Source: M30B19 sp041741535 (GTDB taxonomy: Bacteria; Planctomycetota; Planctomycetia; Pirellulales; Pirellulaceae). Taken from it: DNA of 64,000 nucleotides. Shown piece by piece: positions 1 to 6,770 of this stretch; position 1 is the stretch's first letter, and each line of letters opens with the position of its first letter. A program made the position numbers and the translations under genes. The stretch lies in NCBI GenBank assembly GCA_041741535.1, contig JBGSJV010000095.1, forward strand, positions 43,086 to 107,085, in the 5' to 3' direction. The notes under the pieces were generated by a model that saw only the letters and a program-made list of their open reading frames with translations, had not been told where the DNA came from and made no database searches.

Positions 1-273
1 AAATCCACCGGCTGGGTGAGCAGCACGCGCGGGGCTGCGGGTGGCTATCAGCTGACCCGACCACCCAACGAAATTAGCATTTGGGATATCATGCAGTCGG
101 TCGACTCCAGTTCGGACTTGTCGTGGGACGCGACGACCTCGGTCGAGCGAATTGCCCTGAAGCGACTCTTTCAACAGGCTCAAACCGCCTACCAGAAGGT
201 GCTCCAAGAAACGTCCTTGGCACAACTACTTGAACGTATCGATCAACAGCGCGATCCCATGTACTTCATCTAA
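1..273 (+). CDS. Rrf2-family transcriptional regulator, C-terminal part (5' end outside window)
   Basis: The frame is open from base 1, so this is the tail of a longer gene. The visible start reads KSTGWVSSTRGAAGGYQL, which matches the wing of the Rrf2 winged-helix domain (typically a GxxGGYxL motif), followed by a helical C-terminal half. None of the three cysteines that ligate Fe-S in IscR/NsrR members appears in this part, so it is probably not a cluster sensor. It lies 12 bp before the HAD hydrolase gene and may be co-transcribed with it. The family call rests on the GGY wing and the size. The target genes are unknown. Confidence 0.75.
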   Translation, partial: KSTGWVSSTRGAAGGYQLTRPPNEISIWDIMQSVDSSSDLSWDATTSVERIALKRLFQQAQTAYQKVLQETSLAQLLERIDQQRDPMYFI

Positions 274-285
274 ACGTTTGATTGA

Positions 286-1158
286 ATGACTATGTCCGCA
301 ATCGTTTCTTCCGAACATCGAGAGCGCCGTGATCTGGAGCAGACGCCCAGAATCGTTCTGCTAGATGCGGTCGGAACGGTGCTCACCTTACGTCGCTCGG
401 TTGCCGATATCTATCACGAAATTGCCAAAAACGTCGGGATCGATTTGCCGAAGGAAGTCATCAAAAACCGATTTGTCACGGCCTTCGTGCGATACTTTAC
501 CCCATGGCAATCGCGACTCCCCGCCGATTGGGCGAAGCAGGAGCGTTTCTGGCTTCGTGAGCACTCGTCCCTAGAAACTTGGTTGACGTCTAAGAACTTG
601 CACCGAGATTTTCAGGCGTTTTTTTCGCTGCCTATTGACGAATCACGAGAGATGAAAGCTTGGGAATCTTTGGTTGCCGAAGTTTTGGCTCCACTCGAGC
701 CAACCGAAGAATCGAACGCCACCTCCTCCGCGTTTCATAGGCTCTGGGAATTGTTTGCCCAACCAAGTACCTGGCAACCCATCGAGGGTGCGGGCGAATT
801 GATCGCTCGATTGCATGCCGCAGGAGTCCAGGTGGGATTGGCATCAAATTTTGATCGTCGGCTCCACCAGATTTTAATGGGGTTCGCCGGCGAATTAGAC
901 TTTGATCATGTCTTTGTCAGTTCCGACCTGGGGTACCGCAAGCCGGACCCGCGATTCTTTAACGCTATTATCGAACGATTGGCCGCGTCACCTAGGGATG
1001 TTGTAATGGTGGGTGATCGCTGGTGGGAGGATGTTGCAGCCCCGACGGTTGCGGGTATACCCGCGTTTTTGTATCGCACAGAACAGGTGGTTCCCCAGAT
1101 CGGCAGCGAATCACGACATCCAAATTGTCTGCGGAGATTGCTTGACTTGGTCCAATAA
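286..1158 (+). CDS. HAD-superfamily hydrolase (HAD-IA type)
   Basis: A 290-residue cytosolic phosphatase-like protein. All four HAD motifs can be read: motif I LLDAVGTV near residue 25 (nucleophile Asp, with the second acidic residue replaced by Val as in some subgroups), motif II GLASNF near residue 185, motif III Lys in YRKPDPRFF, and motif IV VMVGDRWWEDV near residue 240. The cap domain lies between motifs I and II, as in subfamily I. Replacement of the second Asp of DxDxT by a non-acidic residue could weaken phosphatase activity, and the substrate cannot be predicted. The start is the first of two close ATGs, 12 bp after the Rrf2 stop. A strong hairpin follows the stop. Confidence 0.85.
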   Translation: MTMSAIVSSEHRERRDLEQTPRIVLLDAVGTVLTLRRSVADIYHEIAKNVGIDLPKEVIKNRFVTAFVRYFTPWQSRLPADWAKQERFWLREHSSLETWLTSKNLHRDFQAFFSLPIDESREMKAWESLVAEVLAPLEPTEESNATSSAFHRLWELFAQPSTWQPIEGAGELIARLHAAGVQVGLASNFDRRLHQILMGFAGELDFDHVFVSSDLGYRKPDPRFFNAIIERLAASPRDVVMVGDRWWEDVAAPTVAGIPAFLYRTEQVVPQIGSESRHPNCLRRLLDLVQ

Positions 1159-1182
1159 ACCAAACGAACTGGAAACCAACAG

Positions 1183-1211
1183 AAAAGGGCGGCCGAAGGG
1201 GCCGCCCTTTT
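1183..1211. terminator. Bidirectional rho-independent terminator
   Basis: A perfect 12-bp stem (1183-1194 with 1200-1211) closes a GAAGG loop. The GC-rich core is flanked by AAAA on one side and TTTTCTTT on the other. It lies between the converging HAD hydrolase and FlgM-like genes and can serve both strands. Confidence 0.9.
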
Positions 1212-1237
1212 CTTTATTCCAATTGACTCGAGGAATT

Positions 1238-1531
1238 CTAACCAATCCGTTGCAACATCCGATCGACGGCAACTTCCAATTTCTCCGAAGTCTCATAGGT
1301 TCCGGCGGCTAATTGAGCCCGAATATCTGCGATCTTGCTTGCCCGGGCCTCCGTCGTTGCCGCCGTCGCGGATTCCAACTTGGCCACGGATTCCGGTGAC
1401 AGGGTCAATTGATCGTTGGTTTCCACAACTCGGTTCGCAGCCATTTTGTAAAAATGGGCGGGTTTGACTGGCCCACGCAACGGCTGAACCTGGTTGTACG
1501 AATTACTGGATGATGGTCCGTTTACTTGCAT
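1238..1531 (-). CDS. flgM: FlgM-like anti-sigma-28 factor
   Basis: A 97-residue protein with a polar, probably disordered N-terminal half. Its C-terminal region (residues 60-97) reads as a FlgM helix block: KIADIRAQLAAGTYET, then SEKLEVAVDRML. FlgM holds the flagellar sigma factor FliA (sigma-28) inactive until the hook-basal body is complete, when it is exported. The KI..IR..I..GTY..(D/S).. signature and the length (usually 90-100 residues) support the call. No other flagellar gene lies in the window, so the gene is solitary here. Confidence 0.75.
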   Translation of the reverse strand: MQVNGPSSSNSYNQVQPLRGPVKPAHFYKMAANRVVETNDQLTLSPESVAKLESATAATTEARASKIADIRAQLAAGTYETSEKLEVAVDRMLQRIG

Positions 1532-2025
1532 TTATTTCTCTCCCCAACTGGGATGGCGCTGAAAACAAAGTTCACAGACGCGTGTTTCAATGATTCGGTA
1601 CGTTGAGCTGGTCGCCTAGGCAATCCTGATGTCTGCCCGAGACATCTCCTAATACGCTTCAGCTTTGCGTCTTGTTCTGTTGATGCAGAGCAATTGCCAT
1701 CCATGTTGAATCTACGGTTTGATGTCCGCTTCTTCATACGGAAGGGTATCGTCCTGCTGTGACTCCGTTCCCAACAAAATCTGCTAGCGTTTCTAGTGTG
1801 CCGATTGTGCTGACTTTGGGGTCGTTACTCCGCCAATTCAGCCGGTTGGACCTGCCCAAGATTTCAAAAGTCCAGGCGACTCTTGTTTTCCAGCGAGTAT
1901 CCAGGCCTAACCCAATGATTATTCCAAATCTGACGATTCTGCAAAAGTCGAATCTGGAAAACACTAGCAGCTAGCGTCACAACGATCGCCCAAAGACCTC
2001 GGCGATTAACTCGTGACGGACGGGC
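1532..2025. other. Intergenic region, no supported gene
   Basis: About 490 bp between the FlgM-like gene and the TatA/B gene. The short frames present have no recognisable domain, ribosome binding site or coherent composition. The promoter of the FlgM-like gene presumably lies at the left end. I see nothing else here. Confidence 0.5.
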
Positions 2026-2340
2026 TCAGTTTAGCTCATTGGTAGGCGGCGGAGAAAATTTTGGCGCCGATCCGCGAGAAAAATCTTCCTCACCCGGATC
2101 GGTCGTGTCGATTCTGCCAGTCCGAGCTTGGCTGGAGCTTGAAGATCCGATTCTCGCTGCCGCGCGATTCCCGTGGCCCGGCGGATCCGGATCCTCCAAC
2201 GTGTACTGAAATTCAGACAATCCCTTGCGAAACTGCGCATAGGCTCGCCCGACCTGGCGCAGCACGTCTGGCAAGCGACTGCCGAACAACACCACCGCAA
2301 CGACCAGAACGATCATTATCTGGGAGTAGGAGAAACCCAT
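2026..2340 (-). CDS. TatA/TatB-family Sec-independent translocase subunit
   Basis: A 104-residue protein with one N-terminal membrane helix (residues 8-20). The FG hinge follows, then the conserved RLPDVLRQVG amphipathic helix and FRKGL, the hallmarks of TatA/TatB. The C-terminal 55 residues are charged, Ser-rich and probably disordered. TatA forms the twin-arginine pore and TatB joins TatC in substrate binding. The longer tail and the EFQ after the amphipathic helix hint at TatB, but I cannot separate the two. A second, shorter TatA lies upstream on the same strand, with a palindrome between them. No tatC is visible. Confidence 0.85.
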   Translation of the reverse strand: MGFSYSQIMIVLVVAVVLFGSRLPDVLRQVGRAYAQFRKGLSEFQYTLEDPDPPGHGNRAAARIGSSSSSQARTGRIDTTDPGEEDFSRGSAPKFSPPPTNELN

Positions 2341-2377
2341 AACGAGATAACTTCACAAGATTTTGGGGCGCCGAACA

Positions 2378-2480
2378 TAGGCTTTGCCCAAAAAGGGGTC
2401 TGACCCTTTCTGGTCGTGTCTTTTTGTGCGGGATTTTGCCTGCCCACCAAAGGGTCAGACCCCTTTTTGGACAAAGCCTA
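2378..2480. repeat. Intergenic palindrome, family copy A
   Basis: Two 32-nt arms (2378-2409 and 2449-2480) are reverse complements with one mismatch and enclose a 39-nt loop. Termini are TAG/CTA, followed inward by GCTTTGnCC and an inner GGGTCTGACCC. It lies between the two tatA-type genes, and its right end is 8 nt from the tatA stop at 2488. It belongs to the same family as the copies at 13568, 37209, 38725 and 63841. Confidence 0.85.
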
Positions 2481-2487
2481 GCTAAAA

Positions 2488-2649
2488 CTACTCGTCGTCG
2501 CTATCTGTTTTCGTCGAATCTTTCATGCCGCGTTTGAACTCGTTCAAGCTACGGCCCATATCCCGCATCAACGTTGGCAATCGAGCGCTACCAAACAGCA
2601 AGAGAGCGACCAACGCGACGATTAGAACCTGTTGCCAACCAATACCCAT
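2488..2649 (-). CDS. tatA: TatA-family protein, 53 residues
   Basis: This small gene begins MGIGWQQVLIVAL and carries every TatA hallmark: a single membrane helix (residues 7-19), the FG hinge at 19-20, SARLPTLMRDMGRSL as amphipathic helix, FKRGMKD, and a short acidic tail (TDSDDE). Typical TatA proteins are 55-90 residues, so this one is minimal. It is predicted to form the oligomeric channel of the twin-arginine translocase in the cytoplasmic membrane. The next gene upstream on the same strand encodes a protein with a Tat signal, and more predicted Tat substrates occur in the window (MsrB). Confidence 0.9.
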   Translation of the reverse strand: MGIGWQQVLIVALVALLLFGSARLPTLMRDMGRSLNEFKRGMKDSTKTDSDDE

Positions 2650-2775
2650 CGGAAACTCCCGTCAGCCCGCAAATAATTTGTAGTTTAAGCGACGGAAGGT
2701 TCGTCCCCCGTCACTATCTATCATTCTAAAAAAGGACGCCCTGCTGTCAAACCTTCCAGTACGTAACGGCCCGAT

Positions 2776-4113
2776 TTAGAGCCCTTCGACTTCCCAACCG
2801 TTCCGGTAAGACCGTCGAATGAGGGCTTCGGCTGCTTCATTTCCCCGAGCCATCATCAGGCGTGCGTCCCAAATGACCTCCCGTTTGGTACGAAAGGCGA
2901 CGTTTCCTAAGAGAACGGCTTCGGTCAGTGGACCTGCGAATTCGAATGGACAACAGGTCTCTCCCTCGCCCAAAATCGCTTGTGTCCATTGAGTGTAATG
3001 GTTGTCTTCTTCGTGGTTTGGCAGACGGTAGTCGGCAAAATCCCCTGCGGGAAACAGTTGTGGTGGCTCCGGGAACCCGACAAACAGATTCCCTTTCTCG
3101 CCCACAAACAAGATGCCGTTTTCACTCCCAGCCCAATCGTCCGGGGCTTGGAACAGGGCGCGGTCGGGTTTTCGCCCGGCCTCGTACCACGTCACATTCA
3201 GGCTTTCGGCAGTACGTGAAGTGCCCTCAAACGTGTATTTTACTTCGCACCATTCGGGCCCGCTATCGGAATCTGGTTCGGACCCAGTCGCCTGGACCAA
3301 GGTCGGTGCTTCCAACTGTAGTGCAGTAAACACGGGGTCCAATATATGGCAGGCCATGTCTCCGCCGGCCCCGGTGCCAAAGTCCCACCAACCACGCCAA
3401 TGGAATGGATGATACAAACCCGGCAGGTAAGGACGTTCCGGGGCGACACCCAGCCACAAATCCCAATGCACTTCCGCCGGTACGGGCTGAGAACCCGCCG
3501 GACGCTTTAGGCCTTGTTTCCAGAAGTTTCCTGGGCGATCCGTCCAAGCATGAACCGCGGTGACCTTTCCAATCACGCCATCGGCGATAATCTGAACGGC
3601 GTTCTTGATCCGAGCAGCGGAATGATGTTGGGTGCCCATTTGGGTAACCAACTTGCTGGTTTCCGCCGCGTGAGTGAGTTGCCGAGCCTCATAAATGCTA
3701 TGAGTCAAGGGCTTTTGAGTGAAAACATGTTTTCCCAGCTTCATGGCGGTCATTGTGGCTGGCGCGTGCATATGGTCCGGAGTCGAGATCGTGACCGCGT
3801 CGATGTCGGCCTGCTCCATCATCTTCCGCCAATCGACGTAACGCTTCGCGTTGGGGAAACGCTCGCCAGCCCGCGCCAATCGGCCTTCGTCGATATCGCA
3901 GAGTGCCACGATGTTGTGCCCTGCCGACGTCTCGATCATGTCGGACTCGCCTTTGCCACCCACGCCAATGCAGGCGATACCAATTTGCTGATTCGCACTG
4001 CGGGCGGTCACCGCGGCGGCTGTCTGCTGGCGAAACGCGAGCCAAGACGCTGCGGATGTCACACCTAAGGTGGCCAAAAACCGACGTCGATCAGTAGATG
4101 CCATTGCGGACAT
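2776..4113 (-). CDS. Gfo/Idh/MocA-family oxidoreductase with Tat signal
   Basis: A 445-residue exported NAD(P)-dependent dehydrogenase of the type abundant in planctomycetes. The Tat signal is near the N-terminus (DRRRFLATLG then a hydrophobic stretch). A Rossmann segment follows: GIACIGVGGKGESDM (a GxGxxG-like turn) and VALCDIDEGRLA. Then comes the family's STPDHMHAP and KHVFTQKPLTHS, where the Lys of the (E/T)KP motif is the usual catalytic or cofactor residue. The C-terminal half carries the sheet domain. I chose the ATG at 4113 because GAGAAAGAG lies 6 bases upstream. A longer frame to 4164 would put 17 Pro-rich residues before the signal. The sugar substrate is unknown. Confidence 0.88.
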   Translation of the reverse strand: MSAMASTDRRRFLATLGVTSAASWLAFRQQTAAAVTARSANQQIGIACIGVGGKGESDMIETSAGHNIVALCDIDEGRLARAGERFPNAKRYVDWRKMMEQADIDAVTISTPDHMHAPATMTAMKLGKHVFTQKPLTHSIYEARQLTHAAETSKLVTQMGTQHHSAARIKNAVQIIADGVIGKVTAVHAWTDRPGNFWKQGLKRPAGSQPVPAEVHWDLWLGVAPERPYLPGLYHPFHWRGWWDFGTGAGGDMACHILDPVFTALQLEAPTLVQATGSEPDSDSGPEWCEVKYTFEGTSRTAESLNVTWYEAGRKPDRALFQAPDDWAGSENGILFVGEKGNLFVGFPEPPQLFPAGDFADYRLPNHEEDNHYTQWTQAILGEGETCCPFEFAGPLTEAVLLGNVAFRTKREVIWDARLMMARGNEAAEALIRRSYRNGWEVEGL

Positions 4114-4267
4114 GCGGAACTCTTTCTCGGAAGGCGGGGGAGGGCGTTTGAAAGATGCACACACGGACTATTGTAGCCGGGCTTGGCTCGCCATACTACC
4201 ACGAACAATGGCCATGTTGGAATCGACGGGCCCAGGATCAAATGTAGGTACAGGGAGTTGGCGTTTG

Positions 4268-5392
4268 ATGACTTTTCGGTACGAGTGCTTGCACCAAGAC
4301 AAACATTGCCAAGCGCGTTTGGGGCGATTACATACCTCACGCGGGGTTGTGGATCTGCCGACCTTTATGCCCGTTGGAACGCGCGGCAGCGTCAAAGGTC
4401 TGACGATCGAAATGGTGCAGCAGACCGGAGCCCAGATCATTTTGGGGAACACGTATCACTTGACGTTGCGACCCGGCGAAGAGACCGTAGCTGCCCTGGG
4501 AGGGCTCCACGAGTTTACGGGTTGGGCGGGACCGATCCTAACCGACAGCGGCGGGTTTCAAGTTTTCAGCTTGGAAAAGCTCAACAAGATCGATGAACAA
4601 GGCGTCGTGTTCCGATCCGCGATCGACGGGCGGTTGGTCCATTTGACACCGGAACGTTCGATGGAGATTCAACAACAACTGGGAAGCGACATTGCCATGG
4701 TCTTGGATCATGTGCCTCCTTTGCCGTCAACACCCGCGGTCATTGCCGATGCCTGTCAACGCTCGCTGCGTTGGGCCGCGCGATGTTTGCAAGTTCCCCC
4801 GAAGAGCGAGCAAGTCTTATTCGGTATCGTGCAAGGTGGTCTCGATGTCGGCCTGCGAAAGATGTGTGCCCAAGAGTTGGTCGCGATGGATTTCCCTGGG
4901 TACGCAATCGGTGGATTGAGCGTGGGAGAAGCTCCGACGGATATGTATCGGACGATCGCCGCGACAACGCCACACTTGCCCCTCGACAAGCCTCGGTATT
5001 TGATGGGCGTAGGGACACCGACCGATTTGCTAGAGTCAATTGGACTGGGTATCGACATGTTCGACTGCGTGATGCCAACCCGCAACGGACGCAACGCAAT
5101 GGTCTTCACGCATCAAGGTTCTCTACGGCTAAAGAACCAAAAACACAGTCGTGATCGTCGTCCACTCGACGAACAATTGCCGTCGCCTTACTCGCACTAC
5201 AGCCGAGGCTACCTGCGCCATTTGTTTTTGGCTGGCGAGATGCTTGGCCCAATCTTGGCCTCGTTTCACAACTTGGCGTATTACGCCGATCTGATGCGTT
5301 TGGCCCGCGAGGCGATCGCGGCCGATTGTTACCTGGATTTTGTCGCCCAACAGAAATCCAATTGGAGTCAACCAATTGCAGACCTTGGCTAA
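4268..5392 (+). CDS. tgt: tRNA-guanine transglycosylase (queuine tRNA-ribosyltransferase)
   Basis: A 374-residue enzyme that exchanges guanine-34 in tRNAs with GUN anticodons for a queuine precursor. It reads clearly: TRGSVKGLT, LGNTYHL, LTDSGGFQVFS (Asp93, substrate recognition), FGIVQGG, GGLSVGE, and GIDMFDCVMPTRNGRN carrying the nucleophile Asp266. The usual zinc site CxCxxC...H is not intact: the cysteine segment reads DEQLPSPYSHYSRGYL around residues 301-315, with Leu/Ser in place of Cys, while His334 (FHNL) remains. The start is ATG 4268 because AGGGAG lies 10 bases before it. The frame reads further upstream but has no homology there. The gene is divergent from the Gfo/Idh/MocA gene. 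Confidence 0.93.
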   Translation: MTFRYECLHQDKHCQARLGRLHTSRGVVDLPTFMPVGTRGSVKGLTIEMVQQTGAQIILGNTYHLTLRPGEETVAALGGLHEFTGWAGPILTDSGGFQVFSLEKLNKIDEQGVVFRSAIDGRLVHLTPERSMEIQQQLGSDIAMVLDHVPPLPSTPAVIADACQRSLRWAARCLQVPPKSEQVLFGIVQGGLDVGLRKMCAQELVAMDFPGYAIGGLSVGEAPTDMYRTIAATTPHLPLDKPRYLMGVGTPTDLLESIGLGIDMFDCVMPTRNGRNAMVFTHQGSLRLKNQKHSRDRRPLDEQLPSPYSHYSRGYLRHLFLAGEMLGPILASFHNLAYYADLMRLAREAIAADCYLDFVAQQKSNWSQPIADLG

Positions 5393-5444
5393 TCGACCGT
5401 TGGGCGACGGTAGCGAGACGTTCGCAACAACGCGGCCGGTTCAC

Positions 5445-5542
5445 GGCAATACCATTCAACGAAGGACTTATTTCGCTTCCAAATCGCTCGGCGGCGCAAT
5501 ACTGGGCGATAGGCTTAAACAATTGGGCAAAGTGGATCCCCG
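5445..5542 (+). repeat. Dispersed intergenic repeat, copy 1
   Basis: About 100 bp, beginning 53 bp after the tgt stop, aligns at roughly 80% identity by eye with the reverse complement of 32578-32677. The most conserved core is TTCAACGAAGGACTT, then TTCCAAATCGCTCGGCG, then GGCAAAGTGGA. Several frames are open, but none looks like a protein. The rest of the 5393-5703 gap holds only the promoter of the next gene. Confidence 0.7.
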
Positions 5543-5703
5543 CCCAGCATTGCTCTGCGTCGCGGTTAACCGAAAATTGAACAGTAAAGCGGGTAACCGT
5601 AACTGCGTTCGCCAGAACGTGGATGGAACCTTTGTTCGATCCTTGAGCTATACTGAAGAGCGTCGCTGGGATGACGAAGATATAAAGATGAGGAGTTGTT
5701 GAC

Positions 5704-6711
5704 TTGAGACACATGATGAACAGGAAGTTGTATTGGTTCGTTGCTCTCGTTTTGACCGGGCTAATCACGTCGGAGCCTGTTGTGGTTTTGGCTCAAGACG
5801 GACCCATCGAGCGCTTTGGCGAAATTGTTCCCTCGGGGCGCTTTGTGCTCCGGTGGGGCATGCAAAAGGGGCAAAAGTTCTCCGTGGAGGCAGTCCAAGA
5901 AACCGTGACCGAAGTAGAAGGTCCGTTGGGCAAGTCGGGAAAGATGCCGTCGGCATTGACCGTTCGGCAAGATTGGGAAGTGACCGAAAGCGATGATACG
6001 ACGCTAACATTGCTCCAGACCTTTCAGAGTCTTAAAATGGAGACCACGATCCCGAACGCTGGCAAAATCAGCGTCGAAGTTCCTGGACCGGAACCCGAGA
6101 ACATCATCGCGAAGCAAATACACGCCAACCTGAGCGAATTGATTGGTCGCCAACTCCGTCTGCAAATGGATCGCCTGGGGAATGTCAAGAAGTTTGAGTT
6201 CATCGAACGTCCAAGCACCGACGAGACGCCCGTCGCCAACCAGTTTCTTACCAAAGAGAGTCTAAAAAATGCCGTTGGCCAAATGGTGCAGTTTCCCAAG
6301 ACCACGCGCGCGCTGGGCGAAACATGGGGAACCACAACCAAAGCGCCACAGGCCAACGGAACCGCGGAAGTGAATACCGAGTTTAGCCTATTGGAAATGG
6401 TGCCCGATCATCCTCGTTGGATCAAGATTGGCGTCGCACCGAAGCTAACTTTGGCGATCAAAGACGACGCCATGACGGTTGACGAACAAAATAGTGAAGG
6501 GCATATCATTTACGACGATGAACTGGCGTTGGTACGCGAGACATCGCTCAAACAAAACTTTACCTTTACGTTCAAGGGCGAAGGTGGCGGCAAACGCACG
6601 ATCGAGTCCAACATGCGTATGAAGATCGAACCTCAAGAAGTATCGATGCCTAACGAGCCCACGACCGACCCGACCAAGGCCGCGCCACGGAGCCTGGAGT
6701 CGGATAAGTAG
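5704..6711 (+). CDS. Secreted protein of unknown function
   Basis: A 335-residue protein with an N-terminal signal peptide (hydrophobic stretch at residues 9-30, ending near VLAQDG). The mature part is beta-rich, with repeated patterns of FSVEAVQETV-like strands, and ends in a polar Pro/Thr-rich tail. It resembles the planctomycete family of periplasmic proteins annotated as DUF6263 or unknown, though I cannot confirm the family. The chosen start is TTG 5704, 8 bases after AGGAG. An ATG at 5713 is in frame but lies 17 bases from that site. No enzyme motif is visible. Confidence 0.7.
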   Translation: MRHMMNRKLYWFVALVLTGLITSEPVVVLAQDGPIERFGEIVPSGRFVLRWGMQKGQKFSVEAVQETVTEVEGPLGKSGKMPSALTVRQDWEVTESDDTTLTLLQTFQSLKMETTIPNAGKISVEVPGPEPENIIAKQIHANLSELIGRQLRLQMDRLGNVKKFEFIERPSTDETPVANQFLTKESLKNAVGQMVQFPKTTRALGETWGTTTKAPQANGTAEVNTEFSLLEMVPDHPRWIKIGVAPKLTLAIKDDAMTVDEQNSEGHIIYDDELALVRETSLKQNFTFTFKGEGGGKRTIESNMRMKIEPQEVSMPNEPTTDPTKAAPRSLESDK

Positions 6712-6770
6712 TTGGTAGAGTCATCTTCACGTTCGAATCAATCATCTGCTTCTATCAGGTACCACTCGAG

